Source of the DNA: Ptychodera flava
Taxonomy: Eukaryota > Hemichordata > Enteropneusta > Ptychoderidae
DNA: 64,000 nt
Assembly (NCBI RefSeq): GCF_041260155.1
Contig: NC_091944.1
Span: forward strand, 27,699,832 to 27,763,831
Direction of reading: 5' to 3'
Positions within the stretch are counted from its first letter, which is position 1; each line of letters starts with the position of its first letter. Positions 24,280-37,710 of this stretch are shown here, one piece after another. Below the pieces are notes generated by a model. That model searched no databases and was not told the DNA's origin. It saw only the letters and a program-made list of their open reading frames with translations. The translations under genes and the position numbers were made by a program.

Positions 24280-27200
24280 TTAAACACTGTCCTCCATTTC
24301 CTCTGGGTGGCCAGTTAATTCTTCCTCAGTTTCCTCGGCTACCTTAGCGTCATCCAATGCTTGCTGGGAACGTCGTCGTCTTGCTTTGACCATCTTATGG
24401 ACAAGTGGTAGCGCCACAAAGGCAAGCAGTGTCGCCGCACCGTAAGCGCAAGCCGATAATATAAAGGCCTGATCGTAGATGCCAAAATGGTCCCGCATTA
24501 GTCCTGTGAGAGATGCAAGGAAAATATTAGATAATCTGCTAAGAAACATCGGGTGAAGTGAGCTGTGCTCGTGGCATAGTGGTAGAAGTTCGTGTGAGGA
24601 TCGGTTTTTGTTTCACGAAGGTAAGGCGAATAATATCAATATCGAGTGCTGTGCAGTAGGCTCAGACGGAGACCCGGCACTGAGATTTTTGCTGCGGTCC
24701 AGAGTGACTGTATATCGAAAAAAATTATCGACAAAACGCTACTGTACTCTTTCGCTGTGCAACTTTATGATGAACGGTTCTGCGATTACTGTCATATGAG
24801 CACCCTGGTACCATCACACTTACCCAGGCGTGCGATTTCCTGTCTTTTCTTTGCCTGGTAATACATTTGAAAAATTATGATGATAACATGGACAAAACGT
24901 AATTTTGCCTACTAATGTTGAGACTTTTACTCCGAATAAATGGAAGTGCAACAATATTGACCAAAGCGATCCCAATTAGCGATATTTGTTGTTCATACTC
25001 ACAATGTGCTTACTCATAATGAGCAGTCATACCCTTAAGCTTCACCCCTCCCACATCCCAACTTTGGTGCAATCCACTACGTTTACCGCGACTTGCACAC
25101 TGGGGAGGGAGGGGGATTTTTAAATCATACTCCAGATGTGCACAAAAAAGCACAGCCAACCCTTCATTTCCAAATACACGGCACGCTCGGCTGTGAGTGA
25201 AAATTGTAACGGTTGCATGATGAATGAAGATCCCAGAGTTAGTTTCTAGTAAAGAGCGCCCTCGAGAGTCTGATCTTTTAGTCTAGTAGGCATACAACTC
25301 TCAAAACAGAGTAAATTGGAGTGATAAACTTCAGCAGACCGTCGCTTTAGTGGTATACTGTTAATGTATGCTGCGCAGTGCGTTGAGCAATTCATCATCA
25401 TCAAATTGTCTGTGGATCCTTGAGAATGGATCGACGACTCATTATGGTCTGTAACGTCTAGTGGTATGTTGAAAGCACCATTGAATCTCAGTTTCCAATA
25501 AGATATTACATAGATCTCATTATTTGGGTATCAATACAATTATATAAGTTAATTGTCTCACCTGTGAGGGGCCCGACGATAAGAGCCGTAGTTCCACTAA
25601 ATTGGAAGGTTATTGACATTGCATATCCGATTCTAGCGTGTCCAAGGTAATACGCAATATTTACACTAACGAGGACCATATAACCACCCATACATCCACC
25701 AAAAACCACCATCAATCCTGTGAGAGCTGACAAGACAAGTAAAAAAGCGAAAGATAAGACAGCTATGTCATGTATTACATCACTTACTGTGTGTAAATTC
25801 TTGCCAGATTTTTTTTAGGTGACATTCATTATACGTAGAGTGTCTATGCAGGTCACTAGTAGCGCTAGAGTTTCATAACTTGATGATCAAATATATATGC
25901 CAGTTTCAAATTTTATCACGTAATCGATTAATTACCCAAAAAGCAAGGATAAAGCTTAGGCGTCTCAACAGTGAACTTATCTCGATTTTGTCACGAAACT
26001 TCCTCGGTCACCTTTTTACATCTCCTGCTGGATCTTAACAGCTATGAGGACAGCTGGGCGAGATTTACAAGGAATACATACTCCCTTAGTAGCGTTGGTG
26101 AACGACGAATGGAAACTGCGTAATAATTATAATTTGTAGCACAATGAGATCGTAAATCAAAATTAGCACAAGATGTTCTAAATATTTATTACCTACAATA
26201 GAATTCAAGAACAGTGACAGGGTTACGCTAACACTGCATATTGCGAAACACAAAGCGTACAGGACATTGGGTTTCACTTTAGGTAGATTGCCAATGCCCC
26301 CTATCGTTGGTCGTCCGATCAACTGCCCTAAACCGATCGCTGCTGGAATGAAGGCTGCTTTTGTGGCTGAAATGCCGATGTCCCTTGCTCGTCTAACCTG
26401 CAAAGACATTCGAAGGAGAGATACAGTACATACAGTGTCGATGAAGGCCCAAGTACCCCTGAAACTGCCTTCATCGTTATTCAAAAGTAATTCCATGTTT
26501 TCATTTTTCTACGAAATTTATATTTTTAGATAAAACAAATACCTTTATCTATATTTCTCCAAAAAGTATACCGATCAAAAGAATCAGCCATGAGCTCATA
26601 ATTTGTTGCTAAATTTTGACGTGTGTCGGTTCTAGTTAATCTCGGTAGCCCGACCTCCATCTTGTAACTGCCGAGTCGGGTGTATTCAAGGACCAATCAA
26701 GAAACTGTACTGTATTACTATTCATATTTTCATTGATTTATGCCTGGTGATATAGTTGTGATGACAAAAATGCATTGATTATTTTGCAAAGAGTAGGAAA
26801 TATGTTGTCAACGAGCAAGTATGTATACGCGCGGAGAAAAGCTGAGAGTCAATGCGCGACCGTGACCGTGTTGACGTTCAATAACAGCGATGTTCTTCTC
26901 ATTCAAAACTTTGTTTTCGATAGTTCGCGATGTAACAAGACTGCTCTCGGTAAAACAGAACAAGAAAAAGACTAAACTTACTATGTGAGTCGTCATTGTC
27001 ACCGCTCCGAACCCTTGTAAAACCATTACAAATAACAGAATTATAAAATCAGGTTCCTTGAATAGGGAAAAGTCATACAACGATTTGAAAAATGAAGTTA
27101 TGCTATTGCATACTGCACGTCCTTGTTTTCCGATACTTGAAGAGACCGAGTTTCTATCTTCGGTGTGGACGTCTTTGTACTTCGATATATCATTGTCCTT

Positions 27201-30200
27201 GTCCGGCGTGAGTTTTGTTTTCGAATATTTACTTTCTCCGTTCTGGTCATTGCACTCATCCTGATTGGCGTTACACTGTCCATGTGACATTTGTAAATTC
27301 TCGTCGGTGACCTCCGGCACCTGTGAGTACTCTCTTGTCGCTTGTAACGGTCTGAAGAGGGCGCCTGCTACACAGATATGTAAACAAAACGCTGATAAGA
27401 CCATGTGAAGTCCTCGCCACCCGTAGGTGTCTATGAGAGCTTGACTACCAATAGACATGACAAACTGGCCCATCCCACCGCCTGCCAGAGCCAGTCCCAT
27501 GGCGACTGAAAGCTTCTTCCTGAAATATATCCCCACCATCTCTATTGCGGAGAGATGAGTGATGCCGAAACCACAACCTGGTTGGAATAACAAACATAGC
27601 GGATTGATCAAAGCAATCGCTTTCTTCGTGTTTCCATGCACACAAATACGGGATTCTATAATTATATCATGATTAATCTATGCGACCGTAAGGGACTGGA
27701 CATAAATTACAGGGGGGGGGGTGGTGGGCCGGTGTTTTTCGAAAAACCGCTGCGTAAAAAATAGTGACCCTTCAAAAGTTCATGCACAAAAATTAGTGAC
27801 CCTCCCCCTTATCCGTGCATGAAAATAAGTGACCCTCCCCTGTTACTCAATACCCCCCCAAAAAAACCCGCAATGTGTTAAAGACCCCCTTCTGACTTGC
27901 TATACTTTTTAAGTCGCCCTCCCGAAAGGAAGGCAAAATGTGGCCGATATAACGCGTTGTCCAAAAATATCAAATCATATGTGTGTGTTATTCATGTAAA
28001 TGTACTTTGCTTGAAGTGGCAGGTAAAAAGTGCATGCCTGTACAAAAAATGTAATTTTTAGATTTTATCGATAATGTTGATTCACTATACATGTAGTCGA
28101 CTATAAGAAAACTACGAACGTGTATTTTCCAGTATAAAACTAGCTATATCTGTTCATATACAGATGTTTAATAACTGATATAGATATACTTGATTAGCAT
28201 GGGTTGTTTACAAGTGCACATGTGAACAAGATATTTGATTTTGGAATTTCTGTCAAAATGTTGATCCACTATACATGGGAGTCTATGACAAAACTATACA
28301 TGGGAGTCTATGACAAAACTGTCAAAAAATTTTCAGAATTAAAAATTTGCACTATTTGTGCATATATGGACCCTGAATAATTGACATAATTGTGCTTGAT
28401 TAGAAGAGGGTGGTAAAATGTGCATCTGTGTACAATAACTTTGTTTTTGGAATTTCGCATAAAATGTTGATCCACTATACATGGGAGTCTATGACAAAAC
28501 TGTAAAAAAAAATTTTCATAATTAAAAATATGCACTATTTGTGTATATATGACCCTGAATAATTGACATAATTGTGCTTGATTAGAAGAGGGTGGTAACA
28601 CGTGCATCTGTGTACAATAACTTTGTTTTTGGAATTTCGCATGAAATGTGGATCCATTATACATTGTAGTCTATGAAGAAACTATGAATAATTTTTTTTA
28701 AATACAAAACTTGGCAAATCTGTGTATTTATGTATGCTTGATTATTGATATTTATGTTCTTGATTAGACTAGAGTGGTTACAAGTCCATGTGTGTGCAAG
28801 AAATTTGATTTTGGAATTTCACCGAAATGTTGATTCACTATACATGGCAGTCTATGGTGAAACCCTATGAATAATTTTTTTCCAATACAAAAATAGGTAA
28901 ATCTGTGCATTTATGTACACTCAATTATTGGTACTAATGTTCATGATTAGACCAGAGTGGTTTCAAGTCAATGGTTGTGCAAGAAATTTGATTTTGGCAT
29001 ATCACTTAAATGTCGATTCACTATACATGGCAGTCTATGATGAAACTATGAATAATTTTTTTCCAATACAAAAATAGGAAAATCTGTGCATTTATGTACA
29101 CTTGATTATTGGTATTAATGTTCATGATTAGACTAGAGTAGTTTCAAGTCAATGGGTGTGCAAGAAATTTGATTTTGGAATTTCACTGAAATGTCCATTC
29201 ACTATACATGGCAGTCTATGATGAAAACTATGAATAATTTTTTTCCAATACAAAACTTGGTAAACCTGTGCATTTATGTACACCTAATTATTAGTATTAA
29301 TATTCATGATTAGATAGAGTGGTTTCAAGTCCATGGTTGTGCAAGAAATTTGATTTTGGAATTTCACCAAAATGTTGATTCACTATACATTGTAGGCTAT
29401 GAGGAAACTACAAATAACTCATAGGTTATCTGATCCTAAATTGTTATTCAAAAGTTGTTCGACTGAAGCTTCCAGTTGTTATTGATGACACTATGCACTA
29501 TTCTGAACAGTTTGTATTCTGTCAATGTCCTCAAAAAATTAAAAAATGTACATACAGCGACATGAACGTTTGACACCGACCTATACCCAATGTATTGTCA
29601 ATGGGAGAATGATGTCAAATAAGTAATCTCCCAAATTGTTATTGAAAGAGTCACTATAGGGGACAGTTATGCACAATAGTGTTGAATAAGTAGAAATCAT
29701 GACAACTTAATCAATGTGGCTGCTTGGATCATCAATACATTGTTTTATTATACCTGAAATTTGCGCCCGAAGGGCGCGCCGAAAATGGTAATGGCAGAAA
29801 ATGAAAGTGCCAGGAGGTATTTTTTCTTTTTTCAGTATTCCATAACGTGCACATGCAATTTCAGCTTTGATGCATGAAAAAAGGTGACCCTCCCCCATAG
29901 GCTTGCACAAAATTTTATGACCCTTCAAAAATGCTTGCGCGAAAAATGGCGACCCTCCCCCAAAAAACACCGGCCCACCCCCCCCCTGTAATTTGTGTCC
30001 AGTCCCTAACAAAGGAGTACGCCAGCTATAGACTACTAAAGCAATTGTATTCATCCGTCATATAAGGATACGGGATTTTACTTGAAGTGGAAATTGCAAT
30101 AGCACGAAACAGAACTACTCAACAAGACAGCCGCAAGCTAGTTTGTCCATAAGACGCTGGCTGGGGATGTGGTGGGGGCAGAATAGTGTGGAAGGTTGAG

Positions 30201-30928
30201 AGAATGATAGCACCTCGGCAAACCTATTCTGTTTTAATACCTAGCCCTTTTTTATAATTTTTATGGGAGGGACAAGAAGGAATGCAAAATGAATTGCTCT
30301 CTGGTAATCTATCTTAGACCTCAGACGATTGTGATCATCTGAGCTTGCTTATGATGCATGCCTGAAATATAAATTTATTTGAAACTATATTTAATGACTT
30401 CTTTCCACAGTTTTATAGCCTTCGTAGGCAATCTTTAGACGAGAATACAACTTTGCAACCACTTGTAGTCTATTGTTACTATTATTCATGAAATACACAA
30501 CCAAAGAATGATTTTCTTTATAACATATACTGGCCTCACCTATGAGAATGCCATACGTGAAATACAACTGGTAGATATTTGTAGTGAACGAGCTTGACAT
30601 GTGGCCAATGGACGCCACGATGCCACCCGCCATGAGAGAAGTACGGTGTCCGAATTTTCTTGACAGGGCTAAGCTAAGTGGACCAAGCATGGTAAACGTG
30701 AAAATGGCCAGAGATCCAATCCACGCTGTAAAAATGGAAACAAAGCCACTGTGACGTCACAGTCATACAAATTTTCTTTAACTTTTGGTTGGTTTTAGTA
30801 CAGCTTCCACACACTGTTGTGGGAAACACGGTTAAAATTTCCATGAATTCCCCCAGTGTAATGCGAACATACCAGTCGACGAGCACTGCTCAACCAGAAA
30901 GCAACAACTTGACAACAAGTGTAAAAAG

Positions 30929-30959
<31 letters not shown>

Positions 30960-31703
30960 CTAAAATTTATTAATGTATTTGTTTAATTATTCTTGTTTGA
31001 CCGAGTTACTCTTCGAGTAGTGCTATTTGGGTCAGAACATTGAAACACGATTGGAAATTAATTTGGGATAATTGGATAGTGAAGTAATGTCGATTTAATC
31101 AGCAAATGTTTCCTCATCAACTTACACATTTGTTTTTATGAGTTATTTGTAATATTGCAACATTCAGCTACAGGGCACCTAACACTTTTGAGAAATTTTA
31201 TAAGTATGAAGAACCAATTATCCCAAATTAGTTCCAATCGTGTTTTTGATCACAATAAAATTTGATATGAGTTTGAGACAACTCTTTTGAGAAGTCAAAT
31301 TTCATAAGACTGGATCGACGCTGGGCTGAAGTGAAATTTAACATTATTTAAGTGGAGTGTTTGTATATCATCCTTCCAATTATTTTGAAATAAGGGCGTT
31401 CTACATATTTTCGGGCTGACCAGCATCGTGACTGACCTCTACCGAGGATTGTGACGACTGGCCCATCATTTTCCAGGTGCGCCAAACAGTTCAACTAACC
31501 TGTGGCTGCCTTGGATTCGTTGAATGCATCCAGATATGCGGCAAAGAAAACAATGAATACAAATTTCCGGCCGATATAGTGGTGGTCAGAAAGGTAGCAA
31601 AGACAATGAACCATCCCCATCCACCGTCGGGAGGGCTCGGCCAATCTCTAGCGAGGTCCGGCTTGTTTTTCGACGCCTCATCCTCCAAACCCGTGGCGGT
31701 CAT
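24280..31703 (-). CDS. SLC16/MCT-like transporter, gene B (exon 1 frameshifted)
   Basis: Six exons: 31500-31703, 30540-30725, 26982-27577, 26193-26397, 25562-25726, 24280-24503 (stop at 24280). Junctions are GT-AG and exons 2, 4, 5 and 6 equal those of C in length. Exon 3 is one codon shorter. Motifs: PDGGWGW in helix 1, YFRKKLSVAMGLALAGGG after helix 4, a hydrophilic central loop, RRARDIGIS and GRPTIGG in helix 8, then helices 9-12 and an acidic C-tail. Compared with C, exon 1 lacks four bases after GNLYS, which throws the rest of the exon out of frame; total coding length is 1580, not a multiple of three. The other exons are open, so loss is recent, or it is a sequencing error. An internal start in exon 2 would omit helix 1. 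Predicted plasma-membrane carrier, substrate unknown. Confidence 0.85.
24567..24592 (+). repeat. A-box-like sequence in intron 5
   Basis: CTCGTGGCATAGTGGTAGAA matches a tRNA A box very well. It recurs at about 40428 (C) and 59500 (D). No B box follows at the right distance. It could be the head of an old SINE or chance. Confidence 0.25.
27692..30006. mobile_element. Harbinger-like non-autonomous element with satellite core, in intron 2 of gene B
   Basis: Termini GGGACTGGACATAAATTACA and inverse (TGTAATTTGTGTCCAGTCCC), with TAA on both sides. Genes C (44345-44360) and D (62975-63000) have the uninterrupted GACCGTGACATTCGAGTACG region. Just inside each end are G or C runs and AGTGACCCTCCCC-type phrases. 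The core (about 28060-29430) is eight ~180-base tandem monomers, each with GATTCACTATACATGG. No open frame encodes a transposase. Confidence 0.75.
30929..30953. repeat. (AT)n microsatellite in intron 1 of gene B
   Basis: AT dinucleotide run. Gene C has only a short AT tract at the matching place (about 45690). Confidence 0.85.
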
Positions 31704-32228
31704 TGCAAAGTGTTCGATTCTCTTACATTAAATGGCAATCTACGGAGAGAAATTGATGAAAAACGAAAAATACCGTTAAGGACAGTGAGCTCATATTTGG
31801 TTTGAACTGGTCCATCAAGAAATATTTAAACCAGAAAAAACAAGAATGACAAAATTACTAAAGTAAATAAGGTCTGAAACTTAAGGTACTGGAGGTCAAC
31901 TTTAGGAACAGGCTTAGCAGAGGAGTGTTTCTACACAGTCCATGGTTTCAGCAGGTCTGCCGATATGTATCAGTTCATGAACGATGACAGGAAATGACTC
32001 AAGTTCAGTAGAGTAGGCTGTTTCAGTCACTGCCACCACTCGTACACTGTATAATAAGTACATTGCATACAAATAGGTTAAAGGTCATAGAAGCTCTGAC
32101 TCAGATGTGTAGGCTGTTTCAGTTAATTCCACTACTCCCGCACATTTGCAGGAGTTCCCTTTTTTCTTATCTCATTTGAATATTTTTGACATTGACATGT
32201 TCGTTTGAACAACGTCACATCTCAACCC

Positions 32229-32380
32229 CAATCTGATTAAAATCAGATGTAGAGTACGACGACGTCTCTGTACTTGCGCGGTTTTCTCTTGCTGTCGCCT
32301 CTCACTAGAGGCGACAGCAAGAGAAAACCGCGCAAGTACAGAGACGTCGCCGTACTCTACATCTGATTTTAATCAGATTG
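32229..32380. mobile_element. palindromic MITE, Mutator-like, second insertion
   Basis: Same termini as 22173-22335 (CAATCTGATTAAAATCAG and inverse) with a stem of about 75 bases. ATCTCAACCC occurs directly on both sides (32219-32228 and 32381-32390), an exact 10-base target duplication. It lies about 530 bases upstream of the gene B start codon, between units B and C. Confidence 0.8.
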
Positions 32381-34001
32381 ATCTCAACCCCTGGGTCTAC
32401 CTGTACACGAAATACTAAGATGATAGGTGCGGCGGTTTGGGAGCTTTTGCATCGGACGGACGTACATCCGCACATACATATATACATACAGACATACAGA
32501 CGCCACCGACTCACCATATAAGCTTTTTATGGTATTTATAGATATACAAATGTGAGCTAAAATGAAAAACGCTGTATACTGTATAGCGTTTTCATTTTCA
32601 CGAAATGTCAAAGACTTGGCCCTTGCTCGCTCATTTCGCGGTCAATCATTGACAAAGCATCGAGCTACTCTAGCATAAGCAAGCGATGTAATCTTTGCAC
32701 AGAAAAGCTGCACATTATCAATGCTGACAAATCCACACTGTTAAATAACGCTCTGAGTTAGTTTCAAAATGTCGCCACCAAAACAAATATTATTTATCAA
32801 ATTTTAACACCACCTATAAATATAATGGTTCGTCCCAATCATATATGTAAGAGTGTCAAGCTAGTAACCCTTTCACTTCTATCTGAGGATTGCAGGATGC
32901 AGGAAACTTAAGTAATAGATTTCATTACTCTGTACTTGAAGTAATTTGTTTACTTATAACGCTCTGCTTAGCATCGAGCACTGTAATTTCCCACGAGGAC
33001 ATCTGTATACTTCGATGTGTGTGTGTTTGTGTGTGTGTGTATGTCCTATACTTACACTAGGAAGACAGTATACTTTGGAAGAGAGTAATCGGGTCACACG
33101 ATCCGGTACAGTTATTGGGTCAAATACATGTAATGATATTATGTCCCGCTCTCTGTGTTTCTCATGACATCTAGTACATTACTGTTGAAACTATAAAACC
33201 ACAACAACACAACTAATATAGACATAAACAACAATACAAACAATAACAACAACTACCAGATCTCTGGCCCCCCTGTTTTGAATCTTAAAAACTTCGGCGT
33301 CATCGCTCGATTTGCGCCTGCTCAAGCTACTTCGTATCAATGAGAAACAAGTTACAGTATCCGATGTTCTTTGCAAAAATACAGCACAAACTATAATTAA
33401 CTTGTCAGGAGAACATACCGATCTCTAGTTTAAAATATGCTAGGGCAAACATGGTGAGTTTGTTAGTAACGTTCGTTCTTTAAGCATAATAAAATTAATT
33501 TTTGGTCAATGACCGCTCACATCACGTGTGTATACACGTGTGCGTACATATGTTATGGCCATGTACGTAGACTTCTCAACAGACGGTGACAGCGCCCATT
33601 GGTTTTCTTCCTCAACCATTGCAATGGCGATCCAGTTTCAGTGTGCTAATACTAAAGAATTTGCACACTGAAAGGTTTCCACAAATGAGAACGAAAAATA
33701 GCTTCATCTAGCCCTATTGTAAAACAGATATATTTTCCTTTATAAACTAAATTGTCACTATGTCAGCAGGTACGGCAATTCTAATTGCCCTATTCATCAC
33801 AATAAAAGAAATCACCACGATTTGGTGGTTTGATAGTGAAGGGGCCGACAATAATACGTCTATTGCTCGACGCAACATATTTTTTAAAAAAGGAGGTAAC
33901 ATATATATAGAAGCACAGTCACTCAGGACTGTAACCGTGATCGTGGTGAGGGGCCGTCGAGAATTAAAACACGCGCAAGGCAAACGTAACTTCCTCGTTT
34001 A

Positions 34002-35779
34002 GGGAGCGTTCAGTTATTATGGCCGGGGGTGGGCCGGCAAAATCCAGGGGGGGGGGGGTCACCTCAAATTTGAAAACTGCAAAGGGGGGTCATGTATTTT
34101 TCAAACAGCTCAGAGGGGGGGGGGGGTCACTTAATTTTCATAAGTATCCGTCCCGTCAAAAAGAAGTTTCAGTGTTCAGAAATATTCTGGGAGATAAAAA
34201 TGATTCGTTGCATTTCATTCTCTGAAGTTATTCTAATCTGAACAAAGTATAATTATCTGTCACATGAACATCTTGACTTGACAACTCTGAGGCTTGTCTT
34301 ATTGTAAATCAAGCTCACTGCACTGAGGGCAATGAACAATTCCTATTACTTACATATTAGAGATATAGCAAGTTTTGTCAGGGAAATTATTTAACAGTTA
34401 CCTGTACTGAGACTACTAGTACCATGAAAAGTTAAATAATACTTTTAGGTGAAATTCCAATATCAGAATTGTTGTCCACATCTGAACTTTAAATACCCTA
34501 TTTGAAGCAAGTTCATTTGTATCAATTATCAAACACCTATAAAAGCACAAATTAATTTAGTTTAGCATTGTAAAAAAATTATTCTTAGTTTTCTCATAGA
34601 CTCCAGTGTATAGTGAATCAGCATTTCGGTGAAATTCCAAAATCTAATTTCTTGCACACATATCAACCTTTAACCATCCTAGGCTAACTAAGTACTTTAA
34701 AATGAATTATCAAATGTCTATAAATACACAGATTTTGATAGTTTTGTATTGGAAAAAAATTATTCATATTTTCCTCATAGACTCCCATGTACAGTGAATC
34801 TACATTTTGGTATAATTCCAAAATCCAATTTCTGGCGAACACATCCATTTGTTCCCACCCTAATCTAATCAAGTGCATTGATATCAATAATTGAGAGTGC
34901 ATAAATACATGGGTTTACCTATTTTTGTATTGGAAAAAAATTATTCATACTTTCCTCATAGACTCCCATGTATAGTGGATGAACATTTTCAGTGAAATTC
35001 CATAATCAGATTTCTAGTACACATAATATGCACCTTTAACCATCATATTCTAATCAAGTACAATTATGTTAATTATTGAACGTCTGTATATGTACAAGTA
35101 TACCAAGTTTTTCATTGGAAAAACAATTATTCACAATTTTATCATTGACTCCCATGTATAGTGGATGAACATTTTTGGTGAAATTCTAAGGTCAAACTTT
35201 TTGTCCACATGCCAGTTGTAACAACCCTATTTCATTTAAGTACATTTATGTAAATTATCAAATATCTATAAATGCATAGATATAGTTTTGCATTGAGAAA
35301 GTATTACATAGATTCCTCATACATGTATGTGAAAAATATATGTATACCATGTGAATCAACATTATCAACAGCTGATTTTTAATTAAATCCAAATATCAAA
35401 ATATGTACACACACGCTTGCACAAAAATATTGCGATCAACCAGTAATTTCTGTCCAACCCCTTTGAGGGGTAATTTCAAAATTATAGCAAGTCAGAATTG
35501 GAAATCTGAGCATTAACACCTTTTGAGTTTGTAAGGAAGGTCATTTGAAAAAAATCTAAGCTCTTTTTTGGGGGATTCTATCGCTCCATACCCCTGAGGT
35601 ATTTGTGTGTGCAGCTAATTTACTCATGCAATGTGGGGGGAGGGGGTCATGAAATTTTTGTCATCTTGAAAGGGGGGTCATCAATTTTTTGGTACAATGG
35701 GTAGGGGGTTCACTTATTTTGACTGATGCGCAGGAAGAATTTGCCGGCCCACCCCCGGCCATAATAACTGAACGCTCCC
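34002..35779. mobile_element. Harbinger-like non-autonomous element with satellite core, unit C
   Basis: Termini GGGAGCGTTCAGTTATTATG and inverse, flanked by TTA (33999-34001, 35780-35782). Unit B at about 18268-18275 and unit D at about 48548 hold the empty TTCCTCGTTTAGGGG site. G-run segments lie inside each end. The middle (about 34400-35350) holds ~180-base monomers with ATAGACTCCCATGTA, the same family as in 27692-30006 but in the other orientation. A second copy is at 50882-52682. Confidence 0.78.
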
Positions 35780-37109
35780 TTAGGGGTGGGGTTGGCTGTA
35801 TTTCGATTATCATGCGCAAAAATCGCACAACATGTTTTCATATCAACATCTCGCTCCACTTTTACTGTATCGCGAAATATAGCTCTATACTGTTTGGCGT
35901 GTACCAGGATAGTACTGCACCTGCGCTACACCATTCTTTTGACATACATGTGGTTCAGTGCATGGTGTAAAATAACGTAACAACCATTTGGGATACTCTA
36001 CGTTATTGTCGAGTTGGCGCTGAAGAAAGATTGAGTTTAGAGGGAGTATGCATGAAGCGTGATTTAGCCATGGTCCCTCCACAAAGGGACGTGATTTGGC
36101 CGAGTATTTTTCGTTTTGGTACCGCGACCAAAGACGTTCGGCACAGCTCAAGGCTACAGTGCTGCACAGCTCAAGGCTACCGTGCTGGCGCTTAATGTTA
36201 CAAATCAAATTACTAAAAGTATAGTGTCAACTATTAAACATTCACGTACATTGCTTTAATCTTTGTGAGAACACGGTAAGAGACCGTAAGAAAAAACTTC
36301 ATATCATTTTCGAATCTGTGACATAAGTTTATCGATAGCAATAGCTATCAAAAGTTTGATAGCGGTGCAGAAACAGCTCGCCAAAGGTCAAACAAAATGC
36401 ACATAAAAGTACTGGTCAGAACGCTAAGGTCACGCTTACGAATATGACGGGTCAGTCAATAACTAAATAGTTTGAAAGAAATTGATACAGGGATGCCGAA
36501 ACGTCATGGGTTGAAACGACTTAGTGCCGAAACGACCATTTACCACACTTGACCCTGTAAAAAGTAGACAATGGGCGTTGCGAATGAACCATACACTATC
36601 TATGAAAGAACTTACATTCTGGCTGGCGCATTTGACTGTATCTACAGCCAAATATAGCTTCTTTTCACTCCTGGAAAGACACGGTGCCTAATGAGGACTA
36701 GCAATCGATGGGTAGTCTTTCAGCGTAGGAACCGTTCATCATTCCTATGAAGCAAAAAGGACGAGATTACTTACTCATGTTACAGTGCCTCTATCCAGCT
36801 GATGGCTTATGAAATTACGACACCTGCACACCTACATGTATTACGTCACCATTCGAGTGATAACATGACCTTGCCATTGTTGCCCCTTCTACAAGGAAAG
36901 TCACTGTACCTTTTCCGACTTTAACCGTCCTCCCTTGGTGCGGATCAAATAGTTTTCTCGCTAGTCTTCGTGTTTTAGTATTGCAATGCATTGTCAGTTC
37001 TTTTAACATTTCCTAATTGATTTGCCAGGTCTCTTTTGTGAATATTAATGGTACCCTTTCATCCAAAAAATATGGCAGCCTTTTCTCCAAATCGATCATT
37101 TACACTCGA

Positions 37110-37710
37110 TGCAAGCCAATCACAGGAGAACAAGGAAAACAAACAAACAAAAAAACGAATAAATATATAAACAAAAAATACAAACAAGCATACAAATACA
37201 TAAATAAATCATACACGCAAAGACAAATGTAAACAAATTGGCAAACAAACAAACACACAATATCATAGAACGTTGACTTTATAAAAACATACAAACGAAT
37301 AAACAAACAAATGTATACACACAAGCATATATATAAATATAATATATTATATATGAAGAAATTATATATTATATTTAGATTATATTTATATATGCGCATG
37401 TGTTTATACATTTGTTTATTTTTTGTATGTATATAATGTATGTGTGTAAGTGTTAGAGACAACAACATATCGAGACAAAGTTGATATGATTGACTGAACA
37501 GCTAGCTCATGCAACATATTCAACATGTATGTTTGTTATTTATTCAACGTTCTATGATATTGTATGTTTGTTTGTTTGTTTTTTGTCTATTTGTTTATGT
37601 TTGTCTGTGACAGTGTGTGTTTATGATTTATTTATGTATTTGTATACTTGTTTGTTTGTTTTTTTTATCCGCTTGTTTGTCCTGGCTCCCCTGTAGCCAA
37701 TCCTCCGAAA
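37110..37710. repeat. fold-back of (AAAC/AAAT)-rich sequence, unit C copy
   Basis: Counterpart of 20405-21060, somewhat shorter. No gene. Confidence 0.55.

Larger units (their letters stand above)
16040..31830. repeat. tandem segmental unit B (~15.8 kb)
   Basis: Directly repeated in unit C (from about 32507) and, less its first ~550 bases, in unit D (from about 46601). Order within a unit, left to right: spacer with dinucleotide tract, tRNA-like relic, GCCGAAACG-type repeats, microsatellite fold-back, satellite monomers, 3' end of the transporter gene, five introns, exon 1. Borders are approximate because dispersed repeats lie at the junctions. Confidence 0.8.

Noticed and set aside
24567-24610. 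tRNA gene starting GTGGCATAGTGGTAG
   Set aside because: Only an A box is present; no T-arm or acceptor stem at the right distance.
34019-34225. Glycine-rich open frame
   Set aside because: Arises from the G runs at the end of a Harbinger-like element.
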